From: Echiichthys vipera
Lineage: Eukaryota; Chordata; Actinopteri; Perciformes; Trachinidae
Reading direction: 5' to 3'
Length of the DNA: 64,000 nt
NCBI GenBank assembly: GCA_963691815.1
Contig: OY829667.1
Span: 20,499,587-20,563,586, forward strand
This document shows positions 11,483 to 22,966 of the stretch, in pieces. The notes beneath the pieces were generated by a model. It did not search any database and was not told where the DNA came from. It saw only the letters and a program-made list of their open reading frames with translations. Numbering within the stretch: the first letter of the stretch is position 1; each line of letters opens with the position of its first letter. Both the position numbers and the translations under genes were made by a program.

Positions 11483-11819
11483 AAGAGGGTTTGTTTGTTA
11501 GTTATCCCTTCAGCTTCAGCATAGCTAGAAGCTATTCTTCCAGGGTTTTACGTTGTGACAATCCAATTTACACAATCACATTAAACACAATACTCAAACA
11601 TGAAACATTACATCACATCACACAAAATATAGAATTATAACTGATGCAAGTAAACAAAAAAAACAAAAAAACAGACATTACACGACGCCACGAATTAATC
11701 CATATCTAAAGAAGAAGTGATAACCAACTCACTACAAGAACTAGCATTAGATACTGAAGTTTTGTTGAAGGTAATATTCTTTAAGTGATTTTTTAAACCT
11801 ATATTAATATATTTGGGAG
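11481..11819. other. Non-coding stretch
   Basis: AT-rich sequence with a poly-A interrupted tract near 11656-11672; nothing recognised. Confidence 0.4.
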
Positions 11820-11822
11820 TAA

Positions 11823-12388
11823 GGGGGCTCACACTGTCCATCCATACCGTAACCAAGCACGTTTCACGGCTAAAGTCTAGTTCGTTTGACCAGTGTGAGT
11901 GTGAGTGACCAGTGTGAGTGCAACCGTACCACAGCTAGGCGCGGTTGCTGTCAACGGCCCATTTGGGAGAGGTGGGCTTTTGTAAAGCACGTTTGCACAT
12001 GTACGAGCACGAGCGTGCACACGTGTACGAGCACGAGCACGAGGCCTACACCGGTTCTGACGTCATTTTATGTGCACCTGTACGGACATAGAAAAAAGAA
12101 GGACGGACCTTGCAACGTCGACTAAACCGGGTCAAAAAGCCAAAAACGTTACCATGGTTTCTGCGCTGCTTTCCATTATGTGGCCAAAAGACGGCCCGCT
12201 TTTGTAAACAAAGCGACGTATTGCGATGACGTCAATCAATGCGTGTGAAGTGTTACGGCGTGATGACGTATAGGCAGGCAAGAAGCATTCGCCGAGGCCC
12301 AGGTAGTATGAGTACAAACGGGCCTGGAGGGGGGGACAAGGACCCTAAAGCACAGGGCATGGTACGGATGGACAGTGTAAATGCGCGC
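11823..12388. mobile_element. PIF/Harbinger-like MITE, copy 1
   Basis: Ends: the left reads GGGGGCTCACACTGTCC and the reverse complement of the right reads GCGCGCATTTACACTGTCC. Both run on to CATCC(A/G)TACC. The flanks TAA (11820-11822) and TTA (12389-12391) fit the TWA target preference of Harbinger elements but are not identical. Internal blocks (GTACGAGCACGAGCGTGCAC, TTTGTAAACAAAGC, GTGTTACGGCGTGATG, AGTACAAACGG) match, in the same order, the element at 24951-25563. It has no transposase, so it is non-autonomous. It is CpG-rich compared with its surroundings. Confidence 0.82.
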
Positions 12389-12529
12389 TTAGTTCCATTC
12401 ACATGTTGCTCTGTTTGTGATGGAACATCGACTTGATTTGGTTTTCACTTTAGGTAAAATAAAAGAACCTCCAGCTGCACGCCTTGTTTTAATATTTATA
12501 TATAATTTAATGTGTATCTGTACTAAAAG

Positions 12530-13085
12530 ATTGTTTTTTCTACACAGTAACAGGTGTTTTAGTTGTCCTGACATTTCGTAAGAAAACCATGAGTGAGGAT
12601 AGGAAATTATTTTGAACTTTTAACCAGGAGAGGCTTTCATGCATTTTAGTGACATTTGACCTGAACCCACATGAGAGAGCTCCACGTGCAGCTTTATTCT
12701 GGATCAGTTGTTGTTTTTTAATATAACTTATTGAAATGCCGGACCAAACCACAGAGCAGTAATCCAGGTGTGAAAAAAAAACAGAGCCTGAATTACTTCT
12801 TTAATGATTTGTGGTGTTACGTTTTTTCCCCACACCTTTTAATAATGGACAGTGTTGCCCATTTTAGTAACCAATCTCTGTCTGTGTTTGTCCCAACACA
12901 GTCCGTTATCAATGATAACCCCCGATAGTTCAGCCTCTTGTTCTACTAAATTTTGATTTATACTAAGTTCAAGTTTTGGTTTGGAACATAAAGAATAATG
13001 ACTTCCAGCCATGAAACTAGTGGTTTTAGATTGATTTCAAATAATTTTTGTTACTACTGATTCAGACTCCTACTGACTGTGACTC
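12530..13085 (-). pseudogene. Non-LTR retrotransposon RT remnant
   Basis: On the minus strand, a frame at 12540-12752 contains QQLIQNKAARGALSC, then MHESLSWLKVQ and FLRNVRTTKTP. This matches the C-terminal reverse-transcriptase-associated region of LINEs (LQLIQNKAAR...LxWLxV...). Upstream minus-strand sequence to about 13085 probably belongs to the same copy but is too decayed to read. Stops and frameshifts make it a dead fragment. The exact clade (CR1/L2/Rex-like) is uncertain. Confidence 0.65.
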
Positions 13086-14812
13086 TCTGTAACTTGGTAT
13101 TAAAATCACCAATAGGGAAACATATAGGGGATGGACCGGAAGAAGAGAGGTGCATGTGTGTCAGTAAAGTTTACAAAAGAGGAAAAAAAAAACCCGAACA
13201 TAGCGACCGCAAATGTGACAAGATGGAGGCCTTTGAAAAAAAATGTGTGACCACGCCGTCTATTGGGAACTTTTAGTCACAAGGTAGCATAAACAGAATT
13301 AGGAGCTCTTCTCCTTTTTGTGTCTGTGTCCGTTTCAGAATATATCTGGCCTGTAATTGTGGTTGCTCAAGGATACTTGGGGGAATTAACCCCAACCCAG
13401 CAGTTAGAGGTTGATTTTACTAATTGCATGTCCAGAAAGAAAAAGGTGTGACAGGGTCATTACGTGGACATCTGTTAGGGTAGCATTCACCTTCTTTTTT
13501 TCTTTCACCTTCATTTCCTAACACACAGAAGAAGCTGCTCAGTGTCAGAGCTTCCGTCTATCCAGCATTTGTTGTTGTAGCTTTATACTCTGTCTTATGT
13601 CCTTCAATTATTTGTCAGGGGTGTTCAAAGACTCGCCGTGGCCTCTGTCCTCCTCCTTCTTCTTCTTTTATCTCCCAGTCCTCTCAGAGCTCTGCAGTAT
13701 CTTCCCACCTACCCCACATCTCTGCTTTCTGTCTCCCTGGTGATTAGATTATCTCTCACCTCACGAGCGCACTGGAGATGGCAATGACATTCACCCTGGC
13801 AAGATTAGAGGGCGCACACACGGATCCATGCCTGGTACAGACGGTGTATAGAGGGTAGGAGGGGTGGGTTGTCGACAGTTGCCTTTATGCAAAGGAGCTC
13901 TTACATGCTCATGAAGATACCCACTAGGATTCATCTGATGTGGTTAGAAAGCTGCCCATTGAAAATCTGCAAATTAGAATCATAGAAAGACATGGTTTCT
14001 TTGGAGTTTATTAAAACTAAAGGTTACACAACTGTTAGTATCGATCAGTTTCTGGTCATTATATGTAAACAATCAATTTGCATTATTTTTATTGTATTCC
14101 CTTGGCCTGCATCTGGCCCTATATTGATAAGACACAATAACAAACTGAGGTTGTGCAGACACTCAAACTCAGCCAACTAGAAAGGTTCTGGACTGCTGAC
14201 AGGGTTTTCTGTGGATTCTTTCATAAAACAGAACTGAACTCATATTATGGATAGATTTCACATAAGTACCTCAGAGCTTTTCTCTGCCTTTTCAGTATAC
14301 GTAGGTTGGCATTTGTCGGCTTGAAGCATTTTAAGGGAGGTTTCAAGGCACTTTGAGCTGTCAAATGAAGCTGGATGGAATGTGTTGACGTGTTCAGAGA
14401 AAAGGCGCATTCAGCAGATCCAAGGCCTTAAAGAGCAAAAAGTGTCAAAAGAGGTTGCAGAATCTCTTTGTGCACATATTAACATTTGTTTAAGCAAGCA
14501 TTCTGACACTTTGTGCTCTTCCAGTGTTTTCAGTGGCTTTTTAACCCATAGACCCATTTATTCCAACAGGCAGAATACATTGATTTTGAATTTTTATGTT
14601 TGAGGCCACAATTTATCACAGTGCATTTTGCTGTTAAGCTAAATAGATTTTTGCCTCATCTTGCAGAATGAAATGCATTTTAAGACATTCATTCTCAATC
14701 GGTGGCTGTTGATTTTGGCAAAGTATTCTTTGATATACTGTATCTAATCCCTGTCATTCCTTCAGAAACCTTTGTAGATTGACCATATTTATGTACAGTA
14801 AGTACTGTTGCA
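13086..14812. other. Non-coding stretch
   Basis: No gene or clear repeat recognised. It is pyrimidine-rich around 13640-13740. Short frames (13079-13276, 13992-14180, 14382-14603) lack motifs. Confidence 0.4.
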
Positions 14813-15060
14813 GTGGGGAGGTAAATTTCTGGTACATTTCCAGAAACTTTCCGTGGGAAATTAAGCTGGGGAATTTTGGAAATATTCTGAAGTTTTATGC
14901 AGTTCTCTCTCTCAATAGTTCAGGGTTCTAGAACTCAGACTGATCTGAGAGTAAAATACAGAGGAGCTCAGAGATCAGGGTGATCTCAGAAGGCTAATAA
15001 ATTCCAATAATTCCCATGGAAAGTTTCCAACTTTAAAATTTACGAAATTTTGCAGCCCTA
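14813..15060. mobile_element. Possible MITE with imperfect inverted ends
   Basis: The right end, reverse-complemented, reads TAGGGCTGCAAAATTTCGTA and continues to GGAAACTTTCCATGGGAATTA. The left part contains a related AAACTTTCCGTGGGAAATTA at about 14844-14863. The GGGCTGCA-type end recurs in fish MITEs. No target duplication was resolved. Confidence 0.35.
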
Positions 15061-15906
15061 ACAGTTTATATGGCGATTATGGTCCTGTAGTCTGATCTAC
15101 ATAATATGAATATCAAAAAGAAATCCAAAAAATCCAATTAGTCTATCAGCTGTAGGCCTGCATAGAGCCATTATATAAAATGACCTAATATAATATTATA
15201 ATGTATGTTGTTTGGTCATTAAAACACTTGACTTGGACACATTACACTCCCATCCACCACCTGAACTCCTTTACTCTCCTACAGTAAATAAGGTGCACAC
15301 TGCTTTCTGCATTTGATGTAACTCGCTCAAGGCTGAATTATGGTCCGACTGGTCCTATGACTTGAGTTGGTCATTACTCTGATCATTATTTCTGTCAGCA
15401 CATTCTGGAAACCCTAACTGATGTACATAGCTTTTCAGATCATTTTTCTTGATGGCTCTCTTTTTTGATAACAGTTAAACGATCTTTCCTAGTGATCACT
15501 GTATTTCTCCCAGTTCTCTGCAGTCAGAGACTGTTTAAACTTCAGCATGTCTGATATGGCTGAGAGATTTGTTCCTTTGCTCTGTATGTACATAGTTTGA
15601 TATTTCCATTCATTCACCAATTTGCCTATCTTCTTCTTTCATTACCAGATAACTGGAATTACTTAAGTTTTTTAAAATTGTATAACTTGAAAGCATCTCT
15701 ACATGACTCATCATTCATCTGTTTTGTCCAAAGCACTCAATGGGGGGTGCTGTACCTTGTATCTGTTGTGATACTTGTGCAAAATGATCTGCTTTGGTTA
15801 GTAGTGCTGAGATGTTGTGTTCTACAGAACCATCCTCAGTGTTTCCATAGGTGGCAACACTGACTACTAATACCTAACAACTACCCATCAATCAATCCAT
15901 CAATCC
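15061..15906. other. Non-coding stretch
   Basis: No gene recognised. The open frame at 15597-15863 has no family resemblance. Confidence 0.4.
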
Positions 15907-16318
15907 AGAGGGTTTAGCTGCTTGTCGGGGTCCTGGTCATGGTGGCAGCAGCCTAAGCAGGCTAGACCACATGTCCTTCTCCCCAGCCATGTCTGCAAGC
16001 TCCTCTTTGGCTGTCTCAAGACATTCCCAGGCCAGATGGGATCAGTGAACCCACCAGCTTTTTCTGGGTTCTCCTCCTGGTAAGTGGTCCCAGGCAGCAG
16101 TCAAAGGGGGTTGTCCAGGAGGCATCCTCACCACATGTGTGAGTTTCTCACCCTATCTCTAACGGTGGGGCCGGCCATTATGTGAAGGAAAGTCATTTTG
16201 GCTACTTGTATGCGATCTTCTTTTGGTCAAGACCAAAGATGAGGGTAGGGATGTAGATTGAGTGGTAAATTAAAAGCTTTGCCTTCAAGCTCAGATCCCT
16301 CTTCTATCCGGCTGTTAA
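15907..16318 (-). pseudogene. RTE/Rex3-type LINE, 3' end of ORF2, decayed
   Basis: Read on the minus strand, this is a diverged copy of the C-terminal coding end of a common teleost RTE-like LINE. Blocks include ELEGKAFNLP, then QVAKMTFLH, then RDRVRNS, then RMPPGQPP, then HLAWECLETAKEELADMAGE and SLLRLLPP. In-frame stops and a missing segment between the RDRVRNS and RMPPG blocks show that it is dead. The family is recognised from memory; Rex3/RTE versus another clade would need a RepeatMasker comparison. Confidence 0.7.
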
Positions 16319-16323
16319 GACTT

Positions 16324-16596
16324 GATGTAACACCCCTTCAAAATATGATTTCTGGGTCCATGCTGGTCCGAGCCTCGTATTTCTACAACACCGCAGTGCC
16401 GTGTTCTCGGTTGTTTGAACAAATCTGAGTTTTTAAAAACACTGTAATTGTCATTTTACCTATTTTTTATCGATACAAAAGATGTCTAACTGAAGAAAGA
16501 GTTGGTCAGAATTGTTCACATGTTTGTCCGTTTTTGTCTGTTTTGTTTCAATGGAGAGTTTGGACCCAAAATCAAATTTTGAAAGGATGTTACATC
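16324..16596. mobile_element. 273-bp MITE with about 36-bp TIRs
   Basis: The left end reads GATGTAACACCCCTTCAAAA and the reverse complement of the right end reads GATGTAACATCCTTTCAAAA. The match continues through ATWTGATTT to TGGGTCCA. The interior has no coding frame. The target duplication is unclear (AGACTT versus AGACTG in the flanks). It is adjacent to the LINE fragment that ends at 16318. Confidence 0.75.
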
Positions 16597-19143
16597 AGAC
16601 TGAACAGACGGATAGTATTCCATCATAGCAGACACGTTCTTGCAAGCTACTGTTTAGCTTGATTGAGCATTGATGTTGATTTCATGAGCTGTTTCAGTTC
16701 GTCTTTACAATAAAAGTGTACGGGACATGCTGGCTGGATTTCGGTACATCCATCTACAGATGCATCACAGGATAGTCTGCAAGTCAAGTTTAACCAAAAA
16801 TAGAACTGAAATAAAAGGACTGCATTGATTGTTGACTGTATGTTGCTTTGGATACCAGTGAGACAATGAAATACATGTAAAATTTTATTGACACCAATGC
16901 CATTATCAATTCTGCTTATTGGTCCGATTCTTTATCGATTCCCTTATTGATTCCTGAACCACATTCTGTGTGGCCTAAAGGCCAGCATCAACACATCTGT
17001 TCTATTATCTCTGAGTCCGAGAGTCAAAGACATGGTATTCCTGAATCCATGTTGTGTAGAAAGATGTTTCAGTTCATTGCTGCTCTTTCCACTTACTTGA
17101 AATCATCAGATTACATTACAAGCTGCACTGCTGTCATCTTTCTTCATGAAATGAAACCATTTTTGGACCATTTCTTCCTCTCCACCATGACTCCTCATTG
17201 TTACAAGTTTCCAGCAGCGCAGGCGCATGAGTTTGACGTCATTGTTTTGCGATGCATAACTGTAAGAAAATCATGCCGGCATCGCTTAAATGAATTGATA
17301 AGCTTTTAGGTATAGAATTCTGATTCCATTTGTTACTGGTTCTCCACTGGAACTGGTTCTTAATTTCTCATACCTAGTTTAGAATATGTTGAGGTTTTAC
17401 ATCTGCATGGCCATGGTTTCATCTTCTGGTACAACAATTAAAAGGAGGAATGTGAGCTTGTTTTTGCCTAAAAAGCCTGTGCAAGTACAGCTGCTCCACC
17501 AACACAGTGGTCTCATTGAAATGAATCACTTGATAGTGTTGGTCCAGCGATGGCTTCTCTTTCTCTGGATATCTTATATAAAAAGAAAAAAATGCTTGTT
17601 AATCAGAGCGTTTTGTGAAAAAAAATATAAACTGCAATATTTTGATGTTGACTTGCAAACAACACTGCTCTTCAAATTCAGCAGAAGTCAAACGTTCAAG
17701 GCCTCCCAACCTTTTTTTTATTCACTGTGCTTGAACAAACAAAGCAACAGAGCTGTCTCAGCTGTAGTGTCCTGTAAAGTGGCGCTTAGACACGAGTGAT
17801 GGGCTGGAGGGAAGAGTCAGTGGCACAAACCTCTCTAAGGTGCAGCTGTAGTTCTGGACTGCCCTCCCGCAGTTCCAGGCCTTTTGGTCCTCACCTGGCT
17901 GACAGTTACTGCTGCCTCAGGCACTGTCCCAAGATGTTAGTGAGGTGAAGCAGAGATGAGAGAAAGTGGGTTTCAGGGAGGTCTTGTTCCAGAATAACTG
18001 ATGAAAAATAACCTTTTAACTTTAAGATGTTAAAAGTTTTTTTGGTCCAAAGATATCTTTAGTTCTTAAGCATGAATATTTTCATCAAACCTCAACTGTC
18101 AAGTCTGCATTCAGGATTCAAAGAGACAGCTGATTGTTTTTCTGAGCAAAATTCTATAAAAGACTTTTATCTTCCCATCGTGCAAACATGATCTAGTGGA
18201 AACAAAGAGTGGCTTATATCAACATGTAGACAGAACCAAATTAAATGTTTGCTTGTTGGGAATGCTGTTCATCATCTTGCACCGTCGCTGACAGGAAGGA
18301 GCTGTACTACAGTCTGTTCACTGCTACTATGTTGGCTTTTTCTCTCTCTTCGTTTGTGTACATCTGGCATTTGTACGCTCCCCTGCTTTTCTGCTTTGTG
18401 TGTATTGAGCAAAGTCAGCAATAAGCTGCTATCTGTATTCCTGCCAAGCCCACCTTCCCACTGCGTGTGCCATGGTTTTGGTTTCACCTAAGAGTGATAT
18501 ATTTGAATTGATACTTAGTGCTGCTATCTTTGTATGTTTAAATTTAAGCACTTAAGGCCTCCTAGTTGGCAAAAATATCAATTTCCTATTCTTTAATGGT
18601 AGTAAAGCCTCTGCAAAAGCTTTTGTTCATCATATGGGACCAGCGCTGTAGCCAAGGTAGGATTAGAAATCCATGCAGTGTGACGGCAGCACATCAAGGT
18701 GCAGTGGCTATTATCCCACATTAACTTCTTTACATTTTTGTTTGAATTTGCTGTGCCTATAAGACATTTTCTCACTCTGAGAACACTGGTGTTACTCATT
18801 ACATCGCAAATGCACCACAGCTGTGCCTGGCTGGCTCTCCGGCTGAACTTTTAATGTGCAATCCATTTTGTCAGCAGCTGGGTTGAGGCAGGAAGCACCC
18901 TTCAGCACCCATGTTAAACATAGGATGTCACCAATTGGGCTGTTCAGACCACAGTGTCAGACGTGACAAGGAGCTGACTCTCCATGTCACGGAGACATGG
19001 CTGACTCTTAATCTAATCTATTTTCTTGGCAAGCCACGAGTGAATCAAGGACACACACTGATAATCTATTAAAAACAATATGAATATAACATATCTCTAG
19101 GGCTGACGTCTTCCAGTCGTTTGGTCAATTGTTGGGTCAATAT
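16597..19143. other. Non-coding stretch with possible old repeats
   Basis: No gene recognised. Sequence at about 16890-16960 and 17300-17380 (GATTCTTTATCGATTCC; GAACTGGTTCTTAATTTCTC) resembles ends of fish MITEs but could not be delimited. Open frames at 16947-17309 and 17386-17799 show no protein-family motifs and stop abruptly at AT-rich runs. Confidence 0.4.
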
Positions 19144-19330
19144 CATAGACTGTATAAAAAATAAACTTAGCATACCCGTCGGGGTCCAATCGTACTCGCC
19201 TACGGGAGTCGCCATCTTGTCAGACTCTGGCTCATCTCCTCATTTCCCGTTATTATTCATAAACTTTAACCCCCCCAAAAATTAAAACTAGCCTGGTACA
19301 AAAATGAATTCCCCTCAGTGTAGTCATGGA
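19144..19330 (+). repeat. Dispersed repeat R1, copy A
   Basis: Starts CATAGACTGTATAAAAAAT, then a GGGGTCCAATCG block, GGGAGTCGCCATCTTGT, and later CTAGCCTGGTACAAAAATG. The same ordered blocks recur at 49813-49960 (+) and 55095-55163 (-). It is probably a short interspersed or MITE-type fish repeat; no TIR or target duplication was resolved. Confidence 0.75.
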
Positions 19331-20339
19331 AATATGACCTAAACATACAGACTAGAATATTTTTTTGAAAATGCCAGGCGCCCTCCTGAAAACACCCATC
19401 AAAGTCCACCAAAGCGCATTGCAGATCCCACGAGTCTCACATGATCTTGTGATATCACAAGTGTGTGTGTGTGTGTGTTTTAGATGATCTAATTCTGATG
19501 ATTCTTTTCATTTTGAAAATCAAATTGTCTTGTCGGTCTCATCGCAACTTCTACTCTGTGCTGAGATTGGTTTTATTTCTATTAAAATATCAGAACTATG
19601 GTGGGGGCGGTGGGAAAGTGATGTAATAAGTATATGCCCAAACACTGTGTAACACCGGCCTTTGTTTCTGGTTCGTTTTCCACTGCATGGTTCGACTCGA
19701 AATCCTAGAAATTATTAGGAAACTACAAACCCTTAAAGTAAGGCCTTGCTGTTTTATTTTCCAATGCGATGGTCAAATTTGGTTTCAAATCCCCAAATTG
19801 TCAGGACTAAAACATGTACTGTAACAATATACTCCACAACTCCCTGATGTTGCCCAGAAAGAATACAAAGGAGATGACCTGTGTTCTCAGTGCCCTGCAT
19901 TGGGGTCTCAAAGTGCTCTGATACAACCCAAAGCAAGCCTTATTTTGTTGACATGAATTTGACTGCTAGAATATTTTTGTCAGTTTTTTTGAGCCACAAA
20001 AAGCCAGCAGATGTGTTTCCTGTCTGATAGTACAGACATCGGCTTTCACAACATTCACTGATGGTGTGAGAGGGTTCATACTTTGACTTGCAGATTGCAA
20101 AAGGCAGCAGAAACTCCAGTTGTTTCTCTGATTTTCCATCAGCCACATCTCCTTTTTTACATAATCTTCCCTTTCCTCTGTGACTATACCACAGCATGTT
20201 TTTTTTTTAAATAACCAAGGCACTTCAACAAAAACTATTTAGTGAAAAAAATCTGTGATCAGAATGAGAGAACAGTGTTGATTGTGTCAGAGAGAAGGTT
20301 TCAACAATGTTTTCTTCTGTAGGATTTAGAAATGAACAG
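19331..20339. other. Non-coding stretch
   Basis: No gene recognised. It contains a short GT run (19460-19478). The open frames at 19940-20223 on the minus strand are not recognisable proteins. Confidence 0.4.
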
Positions 20340-20675
20340 GAAGTGTAGAGGCCACAGCTTTGAATGACTTCAGCACATCTGCACCCACAGGACATCACTA
20401 GTTTCTCACACTGCTCTGGTTTGATCTGGGTCCATTCTGACTCACTCTCTAACACAGTTCACTAACTGGAGTGGGTTTCTTACACATTACTTTGATGCTG
20501 AGTGTTTTCCAGAGATTCTCTATGGGGTTTAGATCTGGACTCTGACACTTTCTCCTCCAAATTTAACTGACTTCTTTACACACTTTGGCTTCAGTCGTTT
20601 CCACCAACATAATGTTTCCAATCACACCCAAATAAGTTGAACTTTACCAATGTCATGTTTTCTCTCACTGTACCT
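20340..20675 (-). pseudogene. Tc1/mariner transposase remnant (C-terminal half)
   Basis: On the minus strand, from high to low coordinate: FNLFGCDWKHYV (about 20610-20650), KPKCVKKSVKFGG (about 20560-20600), QSPDLNPIENLWKTLSIKVM (20480-20545) and EWTQIKPEQCEKLV...RCAEVI (about 20350-20435). This is the order in Tc1 transposases: the F/NLFGSDG region, the VKFGGGSV block, the SPDLNPIENLW motif holding the third catalytic acidic residue, and the C-terminal tail. The central segment with the second catalytic Asp (GCFS...DNDPKH region) is missing between KFGG and SPDLN, and frame changes occur. It is therefore an inactivated, internally deleted fragment. No Tc1 terminal repeats were seen. Confidence 0.82.
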
Positions 20676-20739
20676 GTGCGATGTGACACACAGAGCGTCT
20701 GAAAAATGTCATGGCGATACACCAGAGAGGGACAGAAAG

Positions 20740-20800
20740 ATAAATAAAGTTAAATAAAGGACCTGCAGCCCTTTGCTGCATGCCCCCCCCCCCCCCCCTA
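20740..20800 (+). repeat. Short tRNA-SINE tail fragment with poly-C
   Basis: CCTGCAGCCCTTTGCTGCATG followed by a run of 15-16 C matches the GGCCCTTTGCTGCATG segment of the SINE seen at 34839, 54794 and 62606. It is too short to delimit. Confidence 0.4.
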
Positions 20801-21371
20801 AATAAGCGCTTGGAAACTGCCAGAAAAATCATCTTAACAAAAAAACAATAACTATGTCAACAATGTCAATAACCACAACAGTCTGCAGGGGCAGATGGGC
20901 CATAAATTGTGGGCGTTGGCTTTACATCACAGACAATTTTCTCGTACAGTATGAGCTGGAATGAAACAAGATTTCCAAAATCATACATTGTATGCCCAGC
21001 ATTAAATGTACTGAGTTCAGTACCCAATCTTAGTCTTGATGCACAAAGTTTGGCGTGATAGAGCTTTGACCTCCCATCCAACACCTTCAGGATGAACTGG
21101 AACACCGACTGAGAGTCAGGTCTTATCACCCAACATCAGAGTTGGACCTCACTAACGATCTTGTGTCTGAATGGCAGCAAATCCATTATCTGATGAAAAG
21201 CCAGAAACCAGAGGAGGCTATAAAGTGTGTTTTGCATGTGGATTAGGAGCCCAGTGATGTGGCATTCGCCTCACCTGTTTTCTTTCAGAAAACAGTTTTT
21301 GGATACACACTCGCTTTAAATTACAAAGATAAAACAAAAAAATATTGCAAAATGCTGCAAACCTTGTGACA
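20801..21371. other. Non-coding stretch
   Basis: No feature recognised; the minus-strand open frame at 20866-21129 has no known motifs. Confidence 0.4.
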
Positions 21372-21380
21372 GTGTGTGTG

Positions 21381-21412
<32 letters not shown>

Positions 21413-21423
21413 TGCGTGCGCGC
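21372..21423. repeat. Compound (GT)n(GCGT)n microsatellite
   Basis: A pure GT run passes into GCGT tetranucleotide repeats and ends GCGCGCG. Confidence 0.95.
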
Positions 21424-22159
21424 GGTTGTTTTATGGTTGGTGAGGACAAAAGCAGAGGCGTGGAAGTGTCAACAGTGAGCTTTCATCACTTTCTACTGCC
21501 CCTCTCTTCCTCTTTCTTTCAGTATCATCCAAGTCAGGCTGCAGGGTCAGGAGTAGGAGAGCAGTAGGATGTGTGTGTAAAAATGTGTGTTTGCTAATTT
21601 ATTTACTCCAGATATAGTTCCAACGTTTTCATTCTAAAAACCAAACAAAATTGAATCCATCATTCCTGCACACAAATCCAAGCTGTCAGTCTTCATTTGA
21701 AACGTTACAGCACAATAACATAAGCTGTGTGGGGGTGGAAGAGCACTGGAAAATATTCAGGGGGTGGAATTACATAAAAAAACAAAAACATCTGCCACGC
21801 TTCAAAGCAGCAGATTGTGTTATACAGATCTAAATTCATTTACTGCTAATGTCAAGTAGAGTGGACTATTGTCTGAATTTCATAGGCTTCATATTTTGAA
21901 GAACCTTGGAGAAACATTTGATGATGACCCATTTTAAAAAGCTGACAGCTTCACTGTACAACCTAAATATACTACTTCTAAATAAAGTAAAGTAGTAATA
22001 GTTGATTTTTGTGTCTTGCACATATATTCATTCTATTTGAAATTATGCAGTATTGCTTGAGGAAATGTCAGAATTTTCTGACCTGTCATGAATAATTGTG
22101 CACCTGTAGCTCAGTAAAATTATTGCTCCTGTTATCACAGCTTCCAAGGTTGCTCAGCA
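21424..22159. other. Non-coding stretch
   Basis: AT-rich, no gene or repeat recognised. Confidence 0.4.
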
Positions 22160-22490
22160 TTTGGACTTTCTTCAATTGTACAGTCCAAACTCATAGATCT
22201 TGGGTTTATATTTGATCTTAATATGTGTTTAGATCAACATGTAAAATCACTGACCCCTTTATGTGTCTTTCCATTAGGAAACATTGCTAAACTGATAGCT
22301 GTTGTATCACGTTCTGAGCTTGAGATGATCATTCATGGTTGTATATCATCCCAGCTTGAGTATTGCAATTCACTTTTCCCCTGCCTCAGCAAGTCACAAC
22401 TGGTCCAGAATGGTGCTGCAAAGCTGTTGACCAGGTCCAGCCAGATGTCTCTGCCATTTTATCTTCTTAACATTGGCTTCCTATCAAATT
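22160..22490 (+). pseudogene. L2/Rex1-like LINE RT fragment
   Basis: The plus-strand translation reads SKLIDLGFIFDLNM...DQHVKSLT, then NIAKLIAVVSRSELEMIIHG, then SSQLEYCNSLFPCLSKSQL, then VQNGAAKLLTRSSQ. This is the typical LINE order (LGVxFD...HIKxVT...NIAKLRPxLSxxDxExLIHAFISSRLDYCNSL...LQxVQNAAARLLT). A few residues are deleted before VQNGAA and a frameshift interrupts it near 22270. It is truncated at both ends, and its 3' side abuts the 30-bp minisatellite. Confidence 0.78.
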
Positions 22491-22499
22491 CGTATAAGT

Positions 22500-22966
22500 C
22501 AGTAAAGGGGGGTATAAAGTGGTATAAGGGGAAATAAGGCAGTAAAGGGTGGTATAAGATGATATAAGGTAGTAAGGGGGGTATAAGGCAGTATAAGGCA
22601 GCAAAGGGGGGTATAAGGCAGCAAAGGGGGGTATAAGGTGGTATAAGGCAATAAAGGCGGGTATAAGGCGGTATAAGGCAGTACAGGGGGGTATAAGGCA
22701 GTAAAGGGGGGTATAAGGTGGTATAAGGCAGTAAAGGGGGGTATAAGGCGGTATAGGGCAGTAAAGGGGGGTATAAGGCGGTATAAGGCAGTAAAGGGGG
22801 GTATAAGGTGGTATAAGGCAGTAAAGTGGGGTATAAGGTGGTATAAGGCAGTAAAGGGGGGTATAAGGCGGTATAAGGCAGTAAAGGGGGGTATAAGGTG
22901 GTATAAGGCAGTAAAGGGGGGTATAAGGCGGTATAAAGCAGTAAGGGGGGGTATAAGGTGGTATTC
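22500..22966. repeat. 30-bp minisatellite, about 15 units
   Basis: The unit is 30 bp: GTATAAGG, then (C/T)GGTATAAGG, then CAGTAAAGGGGG. Units vary mainly by C/T after GTATAAGG. Because 30 is a multiple of 3 and the unit lacks minus-strand stops in two frames, overlapping open frames of 158 and 169 codons appear on the minus strand. They encode a simple 10-residue repeat (LIPPFTALYH-like) and are not a gene. Outlying copies of GGTATAAGGCAGT recur at about 23128-23156. Confidence 0.96.

Noticed and set aside
16947..17799. 120- and 137-codon plus-strand frames as genes
   Set aside because: No family resemblance, no splice or promoter support, and they cross DNA that looks like old MITE ends.
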